Shown here: positions 35,518-44,151 of the stretch, in pieces
How the letters are laid out: each line of letters begins with the position of its first letter
Numbering within the stretch: position 1 is the stretch's first letter
From: CAIXSC01 sp046349935
GTDB taxonomy: Bacteria > Planctomycetota > Planctomycetia > Pirellulales > Pirellulaceae
Direction of reading: 5' to 3'
DNA: 64,000 nt
Assembly: GCA_046349935.1 (NCBI GenBank)
Contig: JAXMBK010000003.1
Location: forward strand, 1,178,001 to 1,242,000
Notes under the pieces: model-generated
What the model saw: the letters and a program-made list of their open reading frames with translations, nothing else
Databases searched by the model: none
Told to the model about the DNA's origin: nothing
Position numbers and translations under genes: made by a program

Positions 35518-36974
35518 GCCAAGATCTCCTGGATCGGCTTGCCAAAGTCGATGTCCAGCCGCTGACGGCCGGGAATCTGCAGTCGATGGGCGTCCAGTCC
35601 CAACTGCTGCAACACCGTCGCGTGTAGATCGGTCACATAGTGACGGTTCTCGACGGCGTGGAAGCCCAGTTCGTCCGTGGCACCATGAATCACGCCGCCG
35701 CGCACGCCGCCGCCGGCGAGCATCACGGAGAATCCATAGGGATGGTGGTCGCGACCGTCCGAGTTCTGGGCGCCCGGCGTACGACCAAACTCGGTCCCCA
35801 CGACGACGATCGTCTCGTCGAGCAGCCCGCGCTGCTTGAGGTCGCGAATCAGCGCGGCGATGGGGCGATCGATCTGAGCGCACAGCGACGAGTGGCCGCT
35901 CTTCAGCCCTCCGTGTGCGTCCCAGGCCCCGGCGCCGCCGTTGCTGCCGTGAAAGATCTGCACGAACCGCACGCCCTGTTCGACCATTCGCCGCGCCGCC
36001 AAGCATTGCTCGCCAAAGGTCTTCGTCGTGGGATTATCCAGCCCATACAGTTGCTGGACGGCGGGCGTCTCGGCCCCGAAATTGACCAAGTCGGGAACCG
36101 CCGTCTGCATCCGATACGCCAACTCGTACGACTTGATCCGCGCCGACAAAGCCGGGTCGTCGGGATACTCGACCGCCGACAACCCGTGCAGCCGACCCAG
36201 CAACGCCAGCTCCTCGGCCTGTTCTTCGCGATAGACGTCGGCCCCAGGCGTATTGAATGGCAGCGGATTGCGCGGATCGACGGCTAACTGAATGCCGTTG
36301 TGCGCCGGCCCCAGGTAATTCGCTCCATGAGCGCCTACGCCTCCGCAACAGTCAGCGATCGGCGTGCCCAGCACCACGAATTGCGGCAGGTTCTCATTAA
36401 GCGACCCCAGGCCCCAATGAATCCACGAGCCGATCGTGGGAAACGGTCCTTCGAGCGAGTGTCGGCCGGTGTGGAATTGAAGTTGAGCGCCGTGGTTGTT
36501 GTCGGTGGTCCACATACTGCGCACCAAAGCGACGTCGTCGGCGCACCACTCGCCCACCGTCTTCCACCAATCGGAGAAATCGAGCCCGTTTTGGCCGTAC
36601 TTCTTGAAGCCCACCTGCATGGGATAGATCGTCGGATGGACTTGATGCAACCCCTCGATCACCTCGCGCAGATTCTTCTTGACATATGGCGAATTGAGCA
36701 CCTCCTTGTAGGGCGTGTCGCCGATCGTCTTCCCTGCGAACTGATTGAGCGCAGGCTTGGGATCGAAGCTCTCCATCTGGCTCATCCCGCCGACCAGGAA
36801 GATCCAGATGACGCTTTTCGCCTTCGGCGCGAAGTGCGGTCGTCCGTCGGGCTGCCAACCTGCGTCCGCCGCCCGCGCGACGCCGTCCCGATGCAACAGC
36901 GATCCCAGAACCATGCCGGTGAAGCCCATACCGACGTCGGCCAAGAACGATCGTCGTGAAGCGTGGTTTCGCAT
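35514..36974 (-). CDS. DUF1501 protein, Tat-exported
   Basis: The 486-residue protein opens with a twin-arginine leader (SRRSFLADVGMGFTGMVLG) and carries the DUF1501 core: FLVGGMSQMESFDPKP, FHTGRHSLEGPFPTIGSWIH, LAARRMVEQGVRFVQIFHG and GTEFGRTPGAQNSDGRDHHP. It follows the DUF1553 gene after 45 bases and overlaps the next DUF1501 gene by four bases. In family terms it is closer to the 18860 protein than to its downstream neighbour. Confidence 0.95.
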   Translation of the reverse strand: MRNHASRRSFLADVGMGFTGMVLGSLLHRDGVARAADAGWQPDGRPHFAPKAKSVIWIFLVGGMSQMESFDPKPALNQFAGKTIGDTPYKEVLNSPYVKKNLREVIEGLHQVHPTIYPMQVGFKKYGQNGLDFSDWWKTVGEWCADDVALVRSMWTTDNNHGAQLQFHTGRHSLEGPFPTIGSWIHWGLGSLNENLPQFVVLGTPIADCCGGVGAHGANYLGPAHNGIQLAVDPRNPLPFNTPGADVYREEQAEELALLGRLHGLSAVEYPDDPALSARIKSYELAYRMQTAVPDLVNFGAETPAVQQLYGLDNPTTKTFGEQCLAARRMVEQGVRFVQIFHGSNGGAGAWDAHGGLKSGHSSLCAQIDRPIAALIRDLKQRGLLDETIVVVGTEFGRTPGAQNSDGRDHHPYGFSVMLAGGGVRGGVIHGATDELGFHAVENRHYVTDLHATVLQQLGLDAHRLQIPGRQRLDIDFGKPIQEILA

Positions 36975-37019
36975 GCGTCTATCTCCTCAAGCAACAACGT
37001 GCGCCGTGCGCGGCCTACG

Positions 37020-40000
37020 TCATCGGATCGTCACGAAATCGTTATGGTTCAACAAAACATGGACCAGATTCTCGCGCGCTCGCTGACTCGGATCAGCGGA
37101 CGGCTTGACCGCGGCGTCGCCGCCGCCCGCGAAGGCGTTCAGCCCCTTCGGATCGCGAAACCGAGCTGACTGAGCAGCCAGGAACTTTTCGCACTCCGCT
37201 CGCTCCGCTTCGCTCGCCGCCCGTCCCAGCACGCGCCGGTAGGCCGCTTCGACGAACAATCCATCCGCTCCCTCGGCGCTAGCGACGAGCGAGCGGCTGA
37301 GTTCGCCGGCCAACAATCGGGCCTGAGCCAGCGTGAGTGCGCTGTTGACCATGGCCAGCGCCTGCTGCGGCGCGATGCTCTCGCTGCGTCGATAACACTC
37401 GCTGACGTTCGCACTGTCGAACAGCGCAAGGAACGTCATCTTTTTCTCCTTCGACGTGCGGAAGTAAACGCTGCGGCGTCCGAGCGTCAGTCCTTGATTC
37501 GGGTCGAGATCGGGACCGGAGAACTGGTGCTGCAAATTGCCGGCTACCGCAAGCGTCGCGTCGCGCACCAACTCCGCCTCCATCCGCCGCGGATTCATCC
37601 GCCAGTACCAACGATTCTCAGGATCGCGCACGCGATTCGAATCGTCGGCTCGGCCGGTCGACGACGCCAACCGAAACGCTTCGCTGGTCGCCAGTTCGCG
37701 ATGCAGCGACTTCATGCTCCACCCTCGCACCACGAACGTGCGCGCGAGCCAGTCCAGCAGCGCGGGATGCGTGGGCGGCTGTCCGTTCGCCCCAAACTCG
37801 AAAACCGTCGGAACCAACGGTGAGCCGAAGTGACGCAGCCACATGTGATTGACGGCGACGCGCGGCGCGAGCGGATTCTGGTCTGACGTGATCCACTCCG
37901 CCAGCGCTCGTCGGCGCCCTGTGCTGGCCGTTGGATAGGTCGGCCCAAACCGCGTGTACTGGTCCGACTCCTGCGTCGCGGCCATGCGCGCCGCTTCCAG
38001 CGCCTTCTGCGCGTCGGCGACCGGCTTCTCGGCGGCGGTCGCGGCGGTCTGCGCGGCAGCTTGGGCCTTGGCGTCGCCGCCGCCCAGTGCGAGCTTTGCG
38101 GCGAGCAGTTTGGCTTGCGCGTCGAGCAGTTTGGCTTCGGCCGCGAGCACGGCGTGAGTCCGCTCGGCCTTCACCGCCGCGATTGCCAGCAACTTGGCGT
38201 CGGCAGAGGGCGGCGTCGCGTAGGATGCCTTGTCGGCGGCAACGCGCGCTTCGACGGCGACGAGCGAAGCCTGCGACGCCGCCAGATGTTTGTCCGCAGC
38301 CTGCGCCGCCAGCTCGGCCTGCTGGGCCTTCATCTCCATCGTCGACTGAGGCGTCGGCTTCGCATCGCCTAGCGTCGGCATGCCGGCTTCATCGACCAAC
38401 GGCACATGCTTGGGAAGCGTGGCCAGCTCGGCCTGAATGAATTCGCCGGTCGCGTCATACGTCCAGAGGATGACTCGGCCATCCGCAGATCGCGATGGCG
38501 CGCGATGCACCAACTGCAATTGGCCGTCGACCGCCACGTTGATCAGCGAGTCGCGGACCGACACGGCGAGCTCATATTCGCGTCCGACTTCGATCGGCAG
38601 CGGCTTCTGCGCCTGCGGCGGGTATTCGTCGCTGCCGCCGCGCCGATGCGCCGCCTGAACTTTGGGGCCCTGCGTGTAGGCCGACAAGTAGACGAAGTTG
38701 CGATCTTGCTCCCCGACCGCGTCGAAGCTCAGCCCCATCGATCGATAGACTTTTCCGCCCGTGATCTTGAAACGGAACTTGACGACGAAGTCGCGCGGGT
38801 GAGGCGTCTGCGACGTGATGCCGCACATGGCGTCGAGCGGCTGGCGCTGATGCAGTCGCCCGTCCGCATACACGAACTCGCCGGCCCCCTTCGTCCACAG
38901 TTCATCACGAGCTGCTTGGAAGGCGTCGGTCCAGACGACCTTCGGTTCTTCTCGCTTCTCGTCCTCTTTCGGCGCAGGCTTCGCATCTGGCTGCGACTGT
39001 GCGGCGGCCGCCTTCGCCAACTGAGCGAGCGCGACGTCGCGTTCTTGACGGGAGGCCGCGAGCGACTGTTGAGCGGCTTGCTGAGCGGCGGTCGCTTTGG
39101 CAAGTTCCGCGCGAGCGGCCGCCAGCGTCTCCTCGTGGACGAACGACTGCGAGCCGGGATAGTAGGCCTGGGGCGCCAGTTCGACGCGAGACGCCGTGAT
39201 GGGGTTGCCGCCTGCAAGCCACGCGGGGATCGCCGCCTCGATCGGCTTGTCCTTTACAGGCTGCTTTTCGTCGCCGCGCGTGAACAGGAACGTGGTCGCG
39301 TCGAGCTTCGCGTCGTAGGCGCGAACCAGCCCGTCCTTGGCGACGTCGGCCTGCCCCGGCAATCGGTCGGTCCGAATGTCGTACGGTTCGAAGATCGCCC
39401 GTAGCGAATAGTACTCGCTCTGCTTGATCGAATCGTACATGTGATCGTGACAACGCGCACAGTTCAGCGTCAGCCCCAGGAACGCCTTGCCCGTGTGTTC
39501 GATCGTATTGTCGAGCCACACATTGCGATTGAACTTGAACCAGTTGCGAACCAGAAAGCCGGTGGCGCGCAACGTCGACGGATCGTCAGGGGCGAGTTCG
39601 TCGGCCGCCAGCATCTCGGCAACCATCCGCTGATACGGTCGATCTGCGTTCAGCGACTCGATGATCCAATCGCGCCAACGCCAAATATGCGGTTGACTCT
39701 CGCGCACTTCCGCGCCGTATCCGTCCCAATCGCTGTAGCGCCAGACGTCCATCCAATGGCGTCCCCAACGCTCGCCGTACGCCGGCGACGCCAACAGTCG
39801 GTCGGTCAAGCGTTCCACCGCGTCGGGACTTTGATCGACGGCGAACTCCTCCGCCTGTTCTTCGGTGGGCGGCAATCCGACCAGGTCGAGATAGAGCCGA
39901 CGGACGAACACCTGCTTCGGCGCTGCCTCGACGACCGCGACCGACTGCGCTTCGCGCTGCGCTTGCAGCCACGCGTCGATCGGACCGCGCACTCGAGTTG

Positions 40001-40487
40001 CGTCGCGCACCGCGGGGGCGGGCGCGGCGACGGGCGGTTCGAGCGCCCAGTGGCGAGGCGGCGCGTCGTTGGCCGGCAGTACAGCGCCTTGATCGATCCA
40101 GCGCCGCAAGACCTCGATCTGCGGTCCGGCGAGCGGAGGACCTTCCGGCGGCATGCGCTCCGCGCCCGCTGCGGTCACTCGCTCGAGAAGGCGACTTTCG
40201 CCGCTCTTGCCGGCCGTGAACAGCGGCCCGCTTTCTCCCCCCTTGGCGATCGCACTGGGCGAATCGAGCTTCAGCCCGCCCTCTTGCTTGAACGACTCGC
40301 TGTGACACTTCGCACACCGCGACGCCAGGATGGGGCGCACGTCGCGCACATAATCAACTTGCTCGACCGCAGGCGACTCGGCGGCAGTCGAATCCGCAGC
40401 CACGAGAGAAGCGATAGCGGCGATCGCCGCGCCGCCGGTCAGCGCAACCGCGGGCCGCAGAATCCGTATGCATCGTGAACCAAACAT
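37020..40487 (-). CDS. DUF1549/DUF1553 cytochrome-c-type protein with coiled-coil insertions
   Basis: The 1,155-residue protein has a signal peptide (about 1-36), a PSCyt1 motif CAKCH (residues 58-62), DUF1549 with YGERWGRHWMDVWRYSDWDG and CARCHD, and C-terminal DUF1553 (RVAVNHMWLRHFGSPLVPT). Between them lies a LamG/3-keto-disaccharide-hydrolase-like beta-sandwich (about 535-690, with FVVKFRFKITGGKVYRSMGL) flanked by two Ala/Gln/Lys-rich stretches (about 465-525 and 725-835) that look like coiled coils. The sandwich insertion is known in the family and suggests carbohydrate binding; the coiled coils are noteworthy. First gene of a DUF1553-DUF1501-DUF1501 operon. Confidence 0.94.
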   Translation of the reverse strand: MFGSRCIRILRPAVALTGGAAIAAIASLVAADSTAAESPAVEQVDYVRDVRPILASRCAKCHSESFKQEGGLKLDSPSAIAKGGESGPLFTAGKSGESRLLERVTAAGAERMPPEGPPLAGPQIEVLRRWIDQGAVLPANDAPPRHWALEPPVAAPAPAVRDATRVRGPIDAWLQAQREAQSVAVVEAAPKQVFVRRLYLDLVGLPPTEEQAEEFAVDQSPDAVERLTDRLLASPAYGERWGRHWMDVWRYSDWDGYGAEVRESQPHIWRWRDWIIESLNADRPYQRMVAEMLAADELAPDDPSTLRATGFLVRNWFKFNRNVWLDNTIEHTGKAFLGLTLNCARCHDHMYDSIKQSEYYSLRAIFEPYDIRTDRLPGQADVAKDGLVRAYDAKLDATTFLFTRGDEKQPVKDKPIEAAIPAWLAGGNPITASRVELAPQAYYPGSQSFVHEETLAAARAELAKATAAQQAAQQSLAASRQERDVALAQLAKAAAAQSQPDAKPAPKEDEKREEPKVVWTDAFQAARDELWTKGAGEFVYADGRLHQRQPLDAMCGITSQTPHPRDFVVKFRFKITGGKVYRSMGLSFDAVGEQDRNFVYLSAYTQGPKVQAAHRRGGSDEYPPQAQKPLPIEVGREYELAVSVRDSLINVAVDGQLQLVHRAPSRSADGRVILWTYDATGEFIQAELATLPKHVPLVDEAGMPTLGDAKPTPQSTMEMKAQQAELAAQAADKHLAASQASLVAVEARVAADKASYATPPSADAKLLAIAAVKAERTHAVLAAEAKLLDAQAKLLAAKLALGGGDAKAQAAAQTAATAAEKPVADAQKALEAARMAATQESDQYTRFGPTYPTASTGRRRALAEWITSDQNPLAPRVAVNHMWLRHFGSPLVPTVFEFGANGQPPTHPALLDWLARTFVVRGWSMKSLHRELATSEAFRLASSTGRADDSNRVRDPENRWYWRMNPRRMEAELVRDATLAVAGNLQHQFSGPDLDPNQGLTLGRRSVYFRTSKEKKMTFLALFDSANVSECYRRSESIAPQQALAMVNSALTLAQARLLAGELSRSLVASAEGADGLFVEAAYRRVLGRAASEAERAECEKFLAAQSARFRDPKGLNAFAGGGDAAVKPSADPSQRARENLVHVLLNHNDFVTIR

Positions 40488-40595
40488 CGCAGGGCGCCCC
40501 AGAGGCGAGGGTCTAGGCGGGAAGTACGTGTTGATCGTACCCCCGTTTCCCCTGCGATCGCAAGCTGAAGAAGCGGGACGCGAGGCCGCAAGCGG

Positions 40596-41450
40596 CTACT
40601 TTTTCTTCTTGGGCTTGTTGTTCTGCTTTTGACGTTGTTGCAGGTTGTGCTTCTGCTGCTCTTCGACTTTCACCTTCCGTTCGGCGTCCGCCAGCTGCCG
40701 CGCCTCTTGCTCGAAACGCTGTTTGGCCTTCGCCGCCTCCTCCTTTGCTTTGTCGAGTTGCTTTCGCGCTTCGACGAAACGCGAGTCGCGATCGACGGCT
40801 TCATTGCGTTTGACGATCAATTCCTGCACTTTGGCTTCCGCGGCGACGACTTTGTCCCTCGCCGCCTTGACGCTGGAATCCGACTCGAGCGCCGTCGTTT
40901 CCAACCGACGTACGTTCGCCATCGCGGCCGCATACGCCTTGCCGGCCGCCTCTCTCTCATCCGACGGCGCTGCCGCGAGCTTCGCCTTGGCCGCATCGCG
41001 AGCCGCGACGGCGGACTTGTATTCCTCGCCCGCATTGAGTCGCGCGAGGATCGGTTCGCGGAGTTGCTCGAATTTGGCCCGCGCATCTTCCATGGCGCCG
41101 CGTGCGTTGCTGAGCGGCGTCGCCCCATCATGTTCCGCTTCGACCTTGCGGCGCACGTCGCCCGCATGGTCGATCGCTTTCTCCAGCGCCGCCGAGAGCT
41201 TCGAGAAATTCGACTTGGCATCCGACATTTGCTTGCGCGCGTCCTGCGCTTTCTTGCGCGCCGCATCCACTTGCTGATCGGCGCGGCGAATGTCGTCCGC
41301 CAGTCCCTTGCCGCCGTTGTTGTTGTTCTGCTTCTTCGCCGCCCAGGCTGTCGAACCGCCGGTCGCGAGGCCGACGAGGATCGCCGCCAATGCGCCCGTC
41401 GCCAGGGTCATTCGAGTTGCTCGTTGCATCGCCGCCGCCAAGGGAAACAT
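40596..41450 (-). CDS. Secreted coiled-coil protein
   Basis: The 284-residue protein has a signal peptide (about residues 1-37, ending TAWA) followed by an almost continuous Ala/Lys/Glu/Arg/Gln-rich helical region with heptad-like repeats (RRADQQVDAARKKAQDARKQ, RRKVEAEHDGATPLSNARGA) and a strongly basic tail rich in Asn, Gln and Lys ending KPKKKK. No enzymatic motif is seen. The ATG at 41450 gives the full leader; an ATG 7 codons downstream is possible. It precedes the DUF1553 gene with coiled-coil insertions on the same strand, 108 bases away, so the two may interact; this is inference. Confidence 0.78.
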   Translation of the reverse strand: MFPLAAAMQRATRMTLATGALAAILVGLATGGSTAWAAKKQNNNNGGKGLADDIRRADQQVDAARKKAQDARKQMSDAKSNFSKLSAALEKAIDHAGDVRRKVEAEHDGATPLSNARGAMEDARAKFEQLREPILARLNAGEEYKSAVAARDAAKAKLAAAPSDEREAAGKAYAAAMANVRRLETTALESDSSVKAARDKVVAAEAKVQELIVKRNEAVDRDSRFVEARKQLDKAKEEAAKAKQRFEQEARQLADAERKVKVEEQQKHNLQQRQKQNNKPKKKK

Positions 41451-41543
41451 GGGAACTCTGCCAAGAGAAATGAAGGGAAAGTTGCCTGCATGATGATCGT
41501 CGCCCCAACCGTCTGTCAAACGGACCATGGACGCGCAAGTACT

Positions 41544-41834
41544 CCCTTCTCCCCGTCGCAAAGCCGACCGTAGCTCAGGCTTCCAGCCTGAGCCCGCTCA
41601 TCCCCCGCCCTTCTCCCCGTCGCAAAGCCGATCGTAGCTCAGGCTTCCAGCCTGAGCCCCCTCATCCCCGCCCTTCTCCCCGTCGCAAAGCCGATCGTAG
41701 CTCAGGCTTCTAGCCTGAGCCCCCTCATCCCCCGCCCTTCTCCCCGTCGCAAAGCCGATCGTAGCTCAGGCTTCTAGCCTGAGCCCCCTCATCCCCGGCC
41801 CTTCTCCCCGTCGCAAAGCCGACGGGGAGAAGGG
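41544..41834. repeat. Tandem array of 63-64-bp units with internal palindromes
   Basis: Four near-identical units start at 41544, 41608, 41671 and 41735, each beginning CCCTTCTCCCCGTCGCAAAG and containing the palindrome GCTCAGGCTTCCAGCCTGAG. A fifth partial unit at 41799 ends in a hairpin. Units 3 and 4 share a C-to-T change inside the palindrome, pointing to local duplication. It fills the space between the coiled-coil gene and a DUF1501 gene. It is not a CRISPR array, because there are no unique spacers. Confidence 0.93.
41799..41834. other. Perfect 15-bp stem-loop at the end of a DUF1501 gene
   Basis: CCCTTCTCCCCGTCG pairs perfectly with CGACGGGGAGAAGGG around a 6-base loop. It ends 22 bases beyond the stop codon of the minus-strand DUF1501 gene. 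It could stabilise the 3' end or halt transcription, but no T-tract follows on either strand. Confidence 0.7.
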
Positions 41835-41856
41835 AGCATGAAAGCGGTGCGACCGC

Positions 41857-43296
41857 TTAGGCCAAGATCGGTTTGACGACGGCGCCTGCGACGTCGGTCA
41901 AGCGATAGTCTCGACCTGCGTGGCGGAACGTCAAGCGTTCGTGATCGAGCCCCAAGAGGTGGAGCATTGTGGCGTGGAAATCGTGCACGTGGACGCGATC
42001 TTCGGCTACGGCGACGCCGTAGTCGTCCGACTTGCCCCAGACCATGCCGCCGCGCACGCCGCCGCCGGCCAGCCATGACGAAAACACCTGATGGTGATGC
42101 TCGCGCCCCTTCGCATCGGCAGACGTGTTGTACGGCGTCCTCCCAAACTCGGTCGTCCAGACGACCAGCGTCGAATCGAGCAGGCCGCGGCGTTTGAGAT
42201 CGCGCAAGAGGGCTGCGATCGGCTGGTCGATCATCTTCGCCAGCGGCGCGTGGGCTTGCATGTCGCCGTGCGAGTCCCAGTTGGCGGCGGAACCGGAACC
42301 GGAGTCGATGAGTTCGATGAAGCGGACGCCGCGTTCAGCAAGTCTCCGAGCGACCAGACATTGCCAGCCGAAGCCCTGCGTCGCGTTCCGCTCGAGCCCA
42401 TACAACCGCAAGGTCTCGTCGGTTTCGCGCGACAGGTCAAACGCCTCGGGCGCTTCCTTTTGCATGCCGTAGGCTGTTTCAAACGAACGGATGCGCGCCT
42501 CGAGCGCCGCGTCGACGCCGCGTCGCGCCAAGTCGTCGCGATTGAAGCGTCGCAAGAGGTCTAGTTCCAGCGACTGGAGTTCATCGGTCGCCGTCCGCCG
42601 CGCGACGTTCGGCAGCGGCTCCTTGCCCGGCATGACATGCGTCCCTTGGTGGCATCCGGGCAAAAAGTCGCTTCCCCAGGTCTGAGCGCCCGCGTAGGGC
42701 GGCGCAGGCGCAATCACGACGAACGACGGCAAATTGCGATTCTCGGTCCCCAGGCCGTAGCTGACCCACGAACCGAAGCTGGGTCGCGCGAAGTTGAACG
42801 ACCCGGTATGGATGCCCATCGACGCCTTGTCGTGCCCCGTATGGTCGCCGCTCAACGAATTGATCACGCAGACGTCGTCGATCACTTCGCCCAAGTGAGG
42901 AAACAGATCGCTCACGGGCACGCCGCTTCGCCCGCGCGGTCGAAACTCCCAGTTGGGCCGCTTCAGCACGCGATCAAACCGGCCGATCTTCCCCTGCCAA
43001 TTGTCGACGACGAACGTCTTGCCGTGGTCGGCGAACAGCTTGGGCTTGTAGTCGAACGTGTCGACATGCGACGCCCCGCCGGTCGAGAAGAGCATGATCA
43101 CGCGTTCGGCTCGAGCGGCGAAGTGGCCGGGTCGCGCGGCCAGCGGGTCGACTGCGCGCGGCGATTCAGCTCTCCCAGTCGACTCGTGCAGCATTCCCGC
43201 CAGCGCCATCGCGCCAAGTCGCGAACCGACTTGCGAACACCAACGGCGACGGTCGAGCAACGGGGAGGGCAAGTCGGAGGAATCCAAGGTCGTCAT
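41857..43296 (-). CDS. DUF1501 protein without an adjacent DUF1553 partner
   Basis: The 479-residue protein shows DUF1501 hallmarks: MLFSTGGASHVDTFDYKP, INSLSGDHTGHDKASMGIHT, FGSWVSYGLGTENRNLP, VARRLAERGVRFIELID and TTEFGRTPYNTSADAKGREH. The leader (LLDRRRWCSQVGSRLGAMA) is a weak Tat-like signal. The ATG at 43296 is preferred to an upstream in-frame GTG. Unlike the other sets in this window there is no DUF1553 gene nearby; upstream lie a micro-ORF and two membrane proteins. Confidence 0.92.
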   Translation of the reverse strand: MTTLDSSDLPSPLLDRRRWCSQVGSRLGAMALAGMLHESTGRAESPRAVDPLAARPGHFAARAERVIMLFSTGGASHVDTFDYKPKLFADHGKTFVVDNWQGKIGRFDRVLKRPNWEFRPRGRSGVPVSDLFPHLGEVIDDVCVINSLSGDHTGHDKASMGIHTGSFNFARPSFGSWVSYGLGTENRNLPSFVVIAPAPPYAGAQTWGSDFLPGCHQGTHVMPGKEPLPNVARRTATDELQSLELDLLRRFNRDDLARRGVDAALEARIRSFETAYGMQKEAPEAFDLSRETDETLRLYGLERNATQGFGWQCLVARRLAERGVRFIELIDSGSGSAANWDSHGDMQAHAPLAKMIDQPIAALLRDLKRRGLLDSTLVVWTTEFGRTPYNTSADAKGREHHHQVFSSWLAGGGVRGGMVWGKSDDYGVAVAEDRVHVHDFHATMLHLLGLDHERLTFRHAGRDYRLTDVAGAVVKPILA

Positions 43297-43345
43297 CACA
43301 GCACCCACAGAAGTGGAGAACGCAATACCCACGGCGGCAACCGCG

Positions 43346-43441
43346 TTACTCAGGATTGTCGATCAATTGCTTCAGTCGCTCGCTTAACACGCCGGGCAAG
43401 CGAGGCAGCCACGACTCGTCTTGGAATCGTATGTCAACCAT
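43346..43441 (-). CDS. Possible 31-residue micro-ORF
   Basis: The frame reads MVDIRFQDESWLPRLPGVLS followed by ERLKQLIDNPE and a TAA. TGAGGAA stands 3 bases before the ATG, and the start lies 6 bases after the stop of the membrane protein gene, which is the spacing of a coupled gene. No family is recognised. It might be the N-terminal remnant of a DUF1553-type gene lost here, or a genuine small protein. Confidence 0.4.
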   Translation of the reverse strand: MVDIRFQDESWLPRLPGVLSERLKQLIDNPE

Positions 43442-43447
43442 GGTTCC

Positions 43448-44140
43448 TCATTTATACCACACGAGCAGCCACAGGACGGCCGCTGGGGCCAGCGCGACCC
43501 AGGGGGGACGAACAAGGAGGGCGAGCATGTAGGAGGCCGCGAGCCAGACCCACCAACCGACTAGAAACGCAGTCGGATCGTCGCGCCACGTCACAAGCCA
43601 GCAGGATGCGGCGCCGAACGTCGCGAGGCTCGGGTAGATGCGGGCCAGCCACTTGCGCCAACGCCACGGCGCAAGTACGGCGGTCGCAAGCAACAGATTG
43701 CCAAGGTTTAGACCCGTGAGCAGGACCAACATACGGACGGCGTCGACCGGATTGTCGAACGCTTCCTGTCGCTTCTCGGGTTCGACCGCCGTCTTATAGA
43801 CGACGTCCGCTTCGTGCAACGCGACGAGTTGGGCGACTTCCCAGCCCTTCAAATGCGTTCCGTTGCACCCTTTCATCGACGGCAAGAACAGCGAGCCCGC
43901 GAAGAGGGCGGTGGCGAGCAGTCCCAGAACACGCTGCGGCGCGCCGCGCTGCAGCCGTTCGAACCACCCGTAGCGATTCGCGAGCACCAGCAGCGCGCCG
44001 CAGGAAAAAGGGAGCGTCCCCAGGCCCGCGTAATGCGCCAGTCCGGCGGCGACGGCGACGCACGTCGTGGCGATGAACAGGTCGCGCAGGTGGAATTGCC
44101 CCGCGCGCGTCGTCGTCTCTCGTGCATTGGCGCCGTTCAT
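43448..44140 (-). CDS. Multi-pass membrane protein of unknown function (paralogue B)
   Basis: The 230-residue protein has about six transmembrane helices. It opens with the HLRDLFIATTCVAVAAGL pattern seen in many planctomycete membrane proteins. Shared with the gene at 44152 are LPSMKGCNGTHLKGW (there LPGVQGCKPPLRGW), the LVLLTGLNLGNLLLATAVLAPW block and a C-terminal LLVRPPWVALAPA. The two are therefore tandem paralogues. It lies 11 bases downstream of its relative. No transport or enzymatic motif is recognised. Confidence 0.78.
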   Translation of the reverse strand: MNGANARETTTRAGQFHLRDLFIATTCVAVAAGLAHYAGLGTLPFSCGALLVLANRYGWFERLQRGAPQRVLGLLATALFAGSLFLPSMKGCNGTHLKGWEVAQLVALHEADVVYKTAVEPEKRQEAFDNPVDAVRMLVLLTGLNLGNLLLATAVLAPWRWRKWLARIYPSLATFGAASCWLVTWRDDPTAFLVGWWVWLAASYMLALLVRPPWVALAPAAVLWLLVWYK

Positions 44141-44151
44141 GCGACTCTACC

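Noticed and set aside
34051..35565. 504-codon open frame opposite the DUF1501 gene
   Set aside because: The minus-strand DUF1501 product has all family motifs; the plus frame is an antisense shadow.
41544..41834. Possible CRISPR array
   Set aside because: The units are continuous 63-64-bp tandem copies with no unique spacers, and no cas gene is in the window.
41799..41834. Rho-independent terminator
   Set aside because: The stem is perfect, but no T-tract follows on either strand, so it was listed only as a stem-loop.
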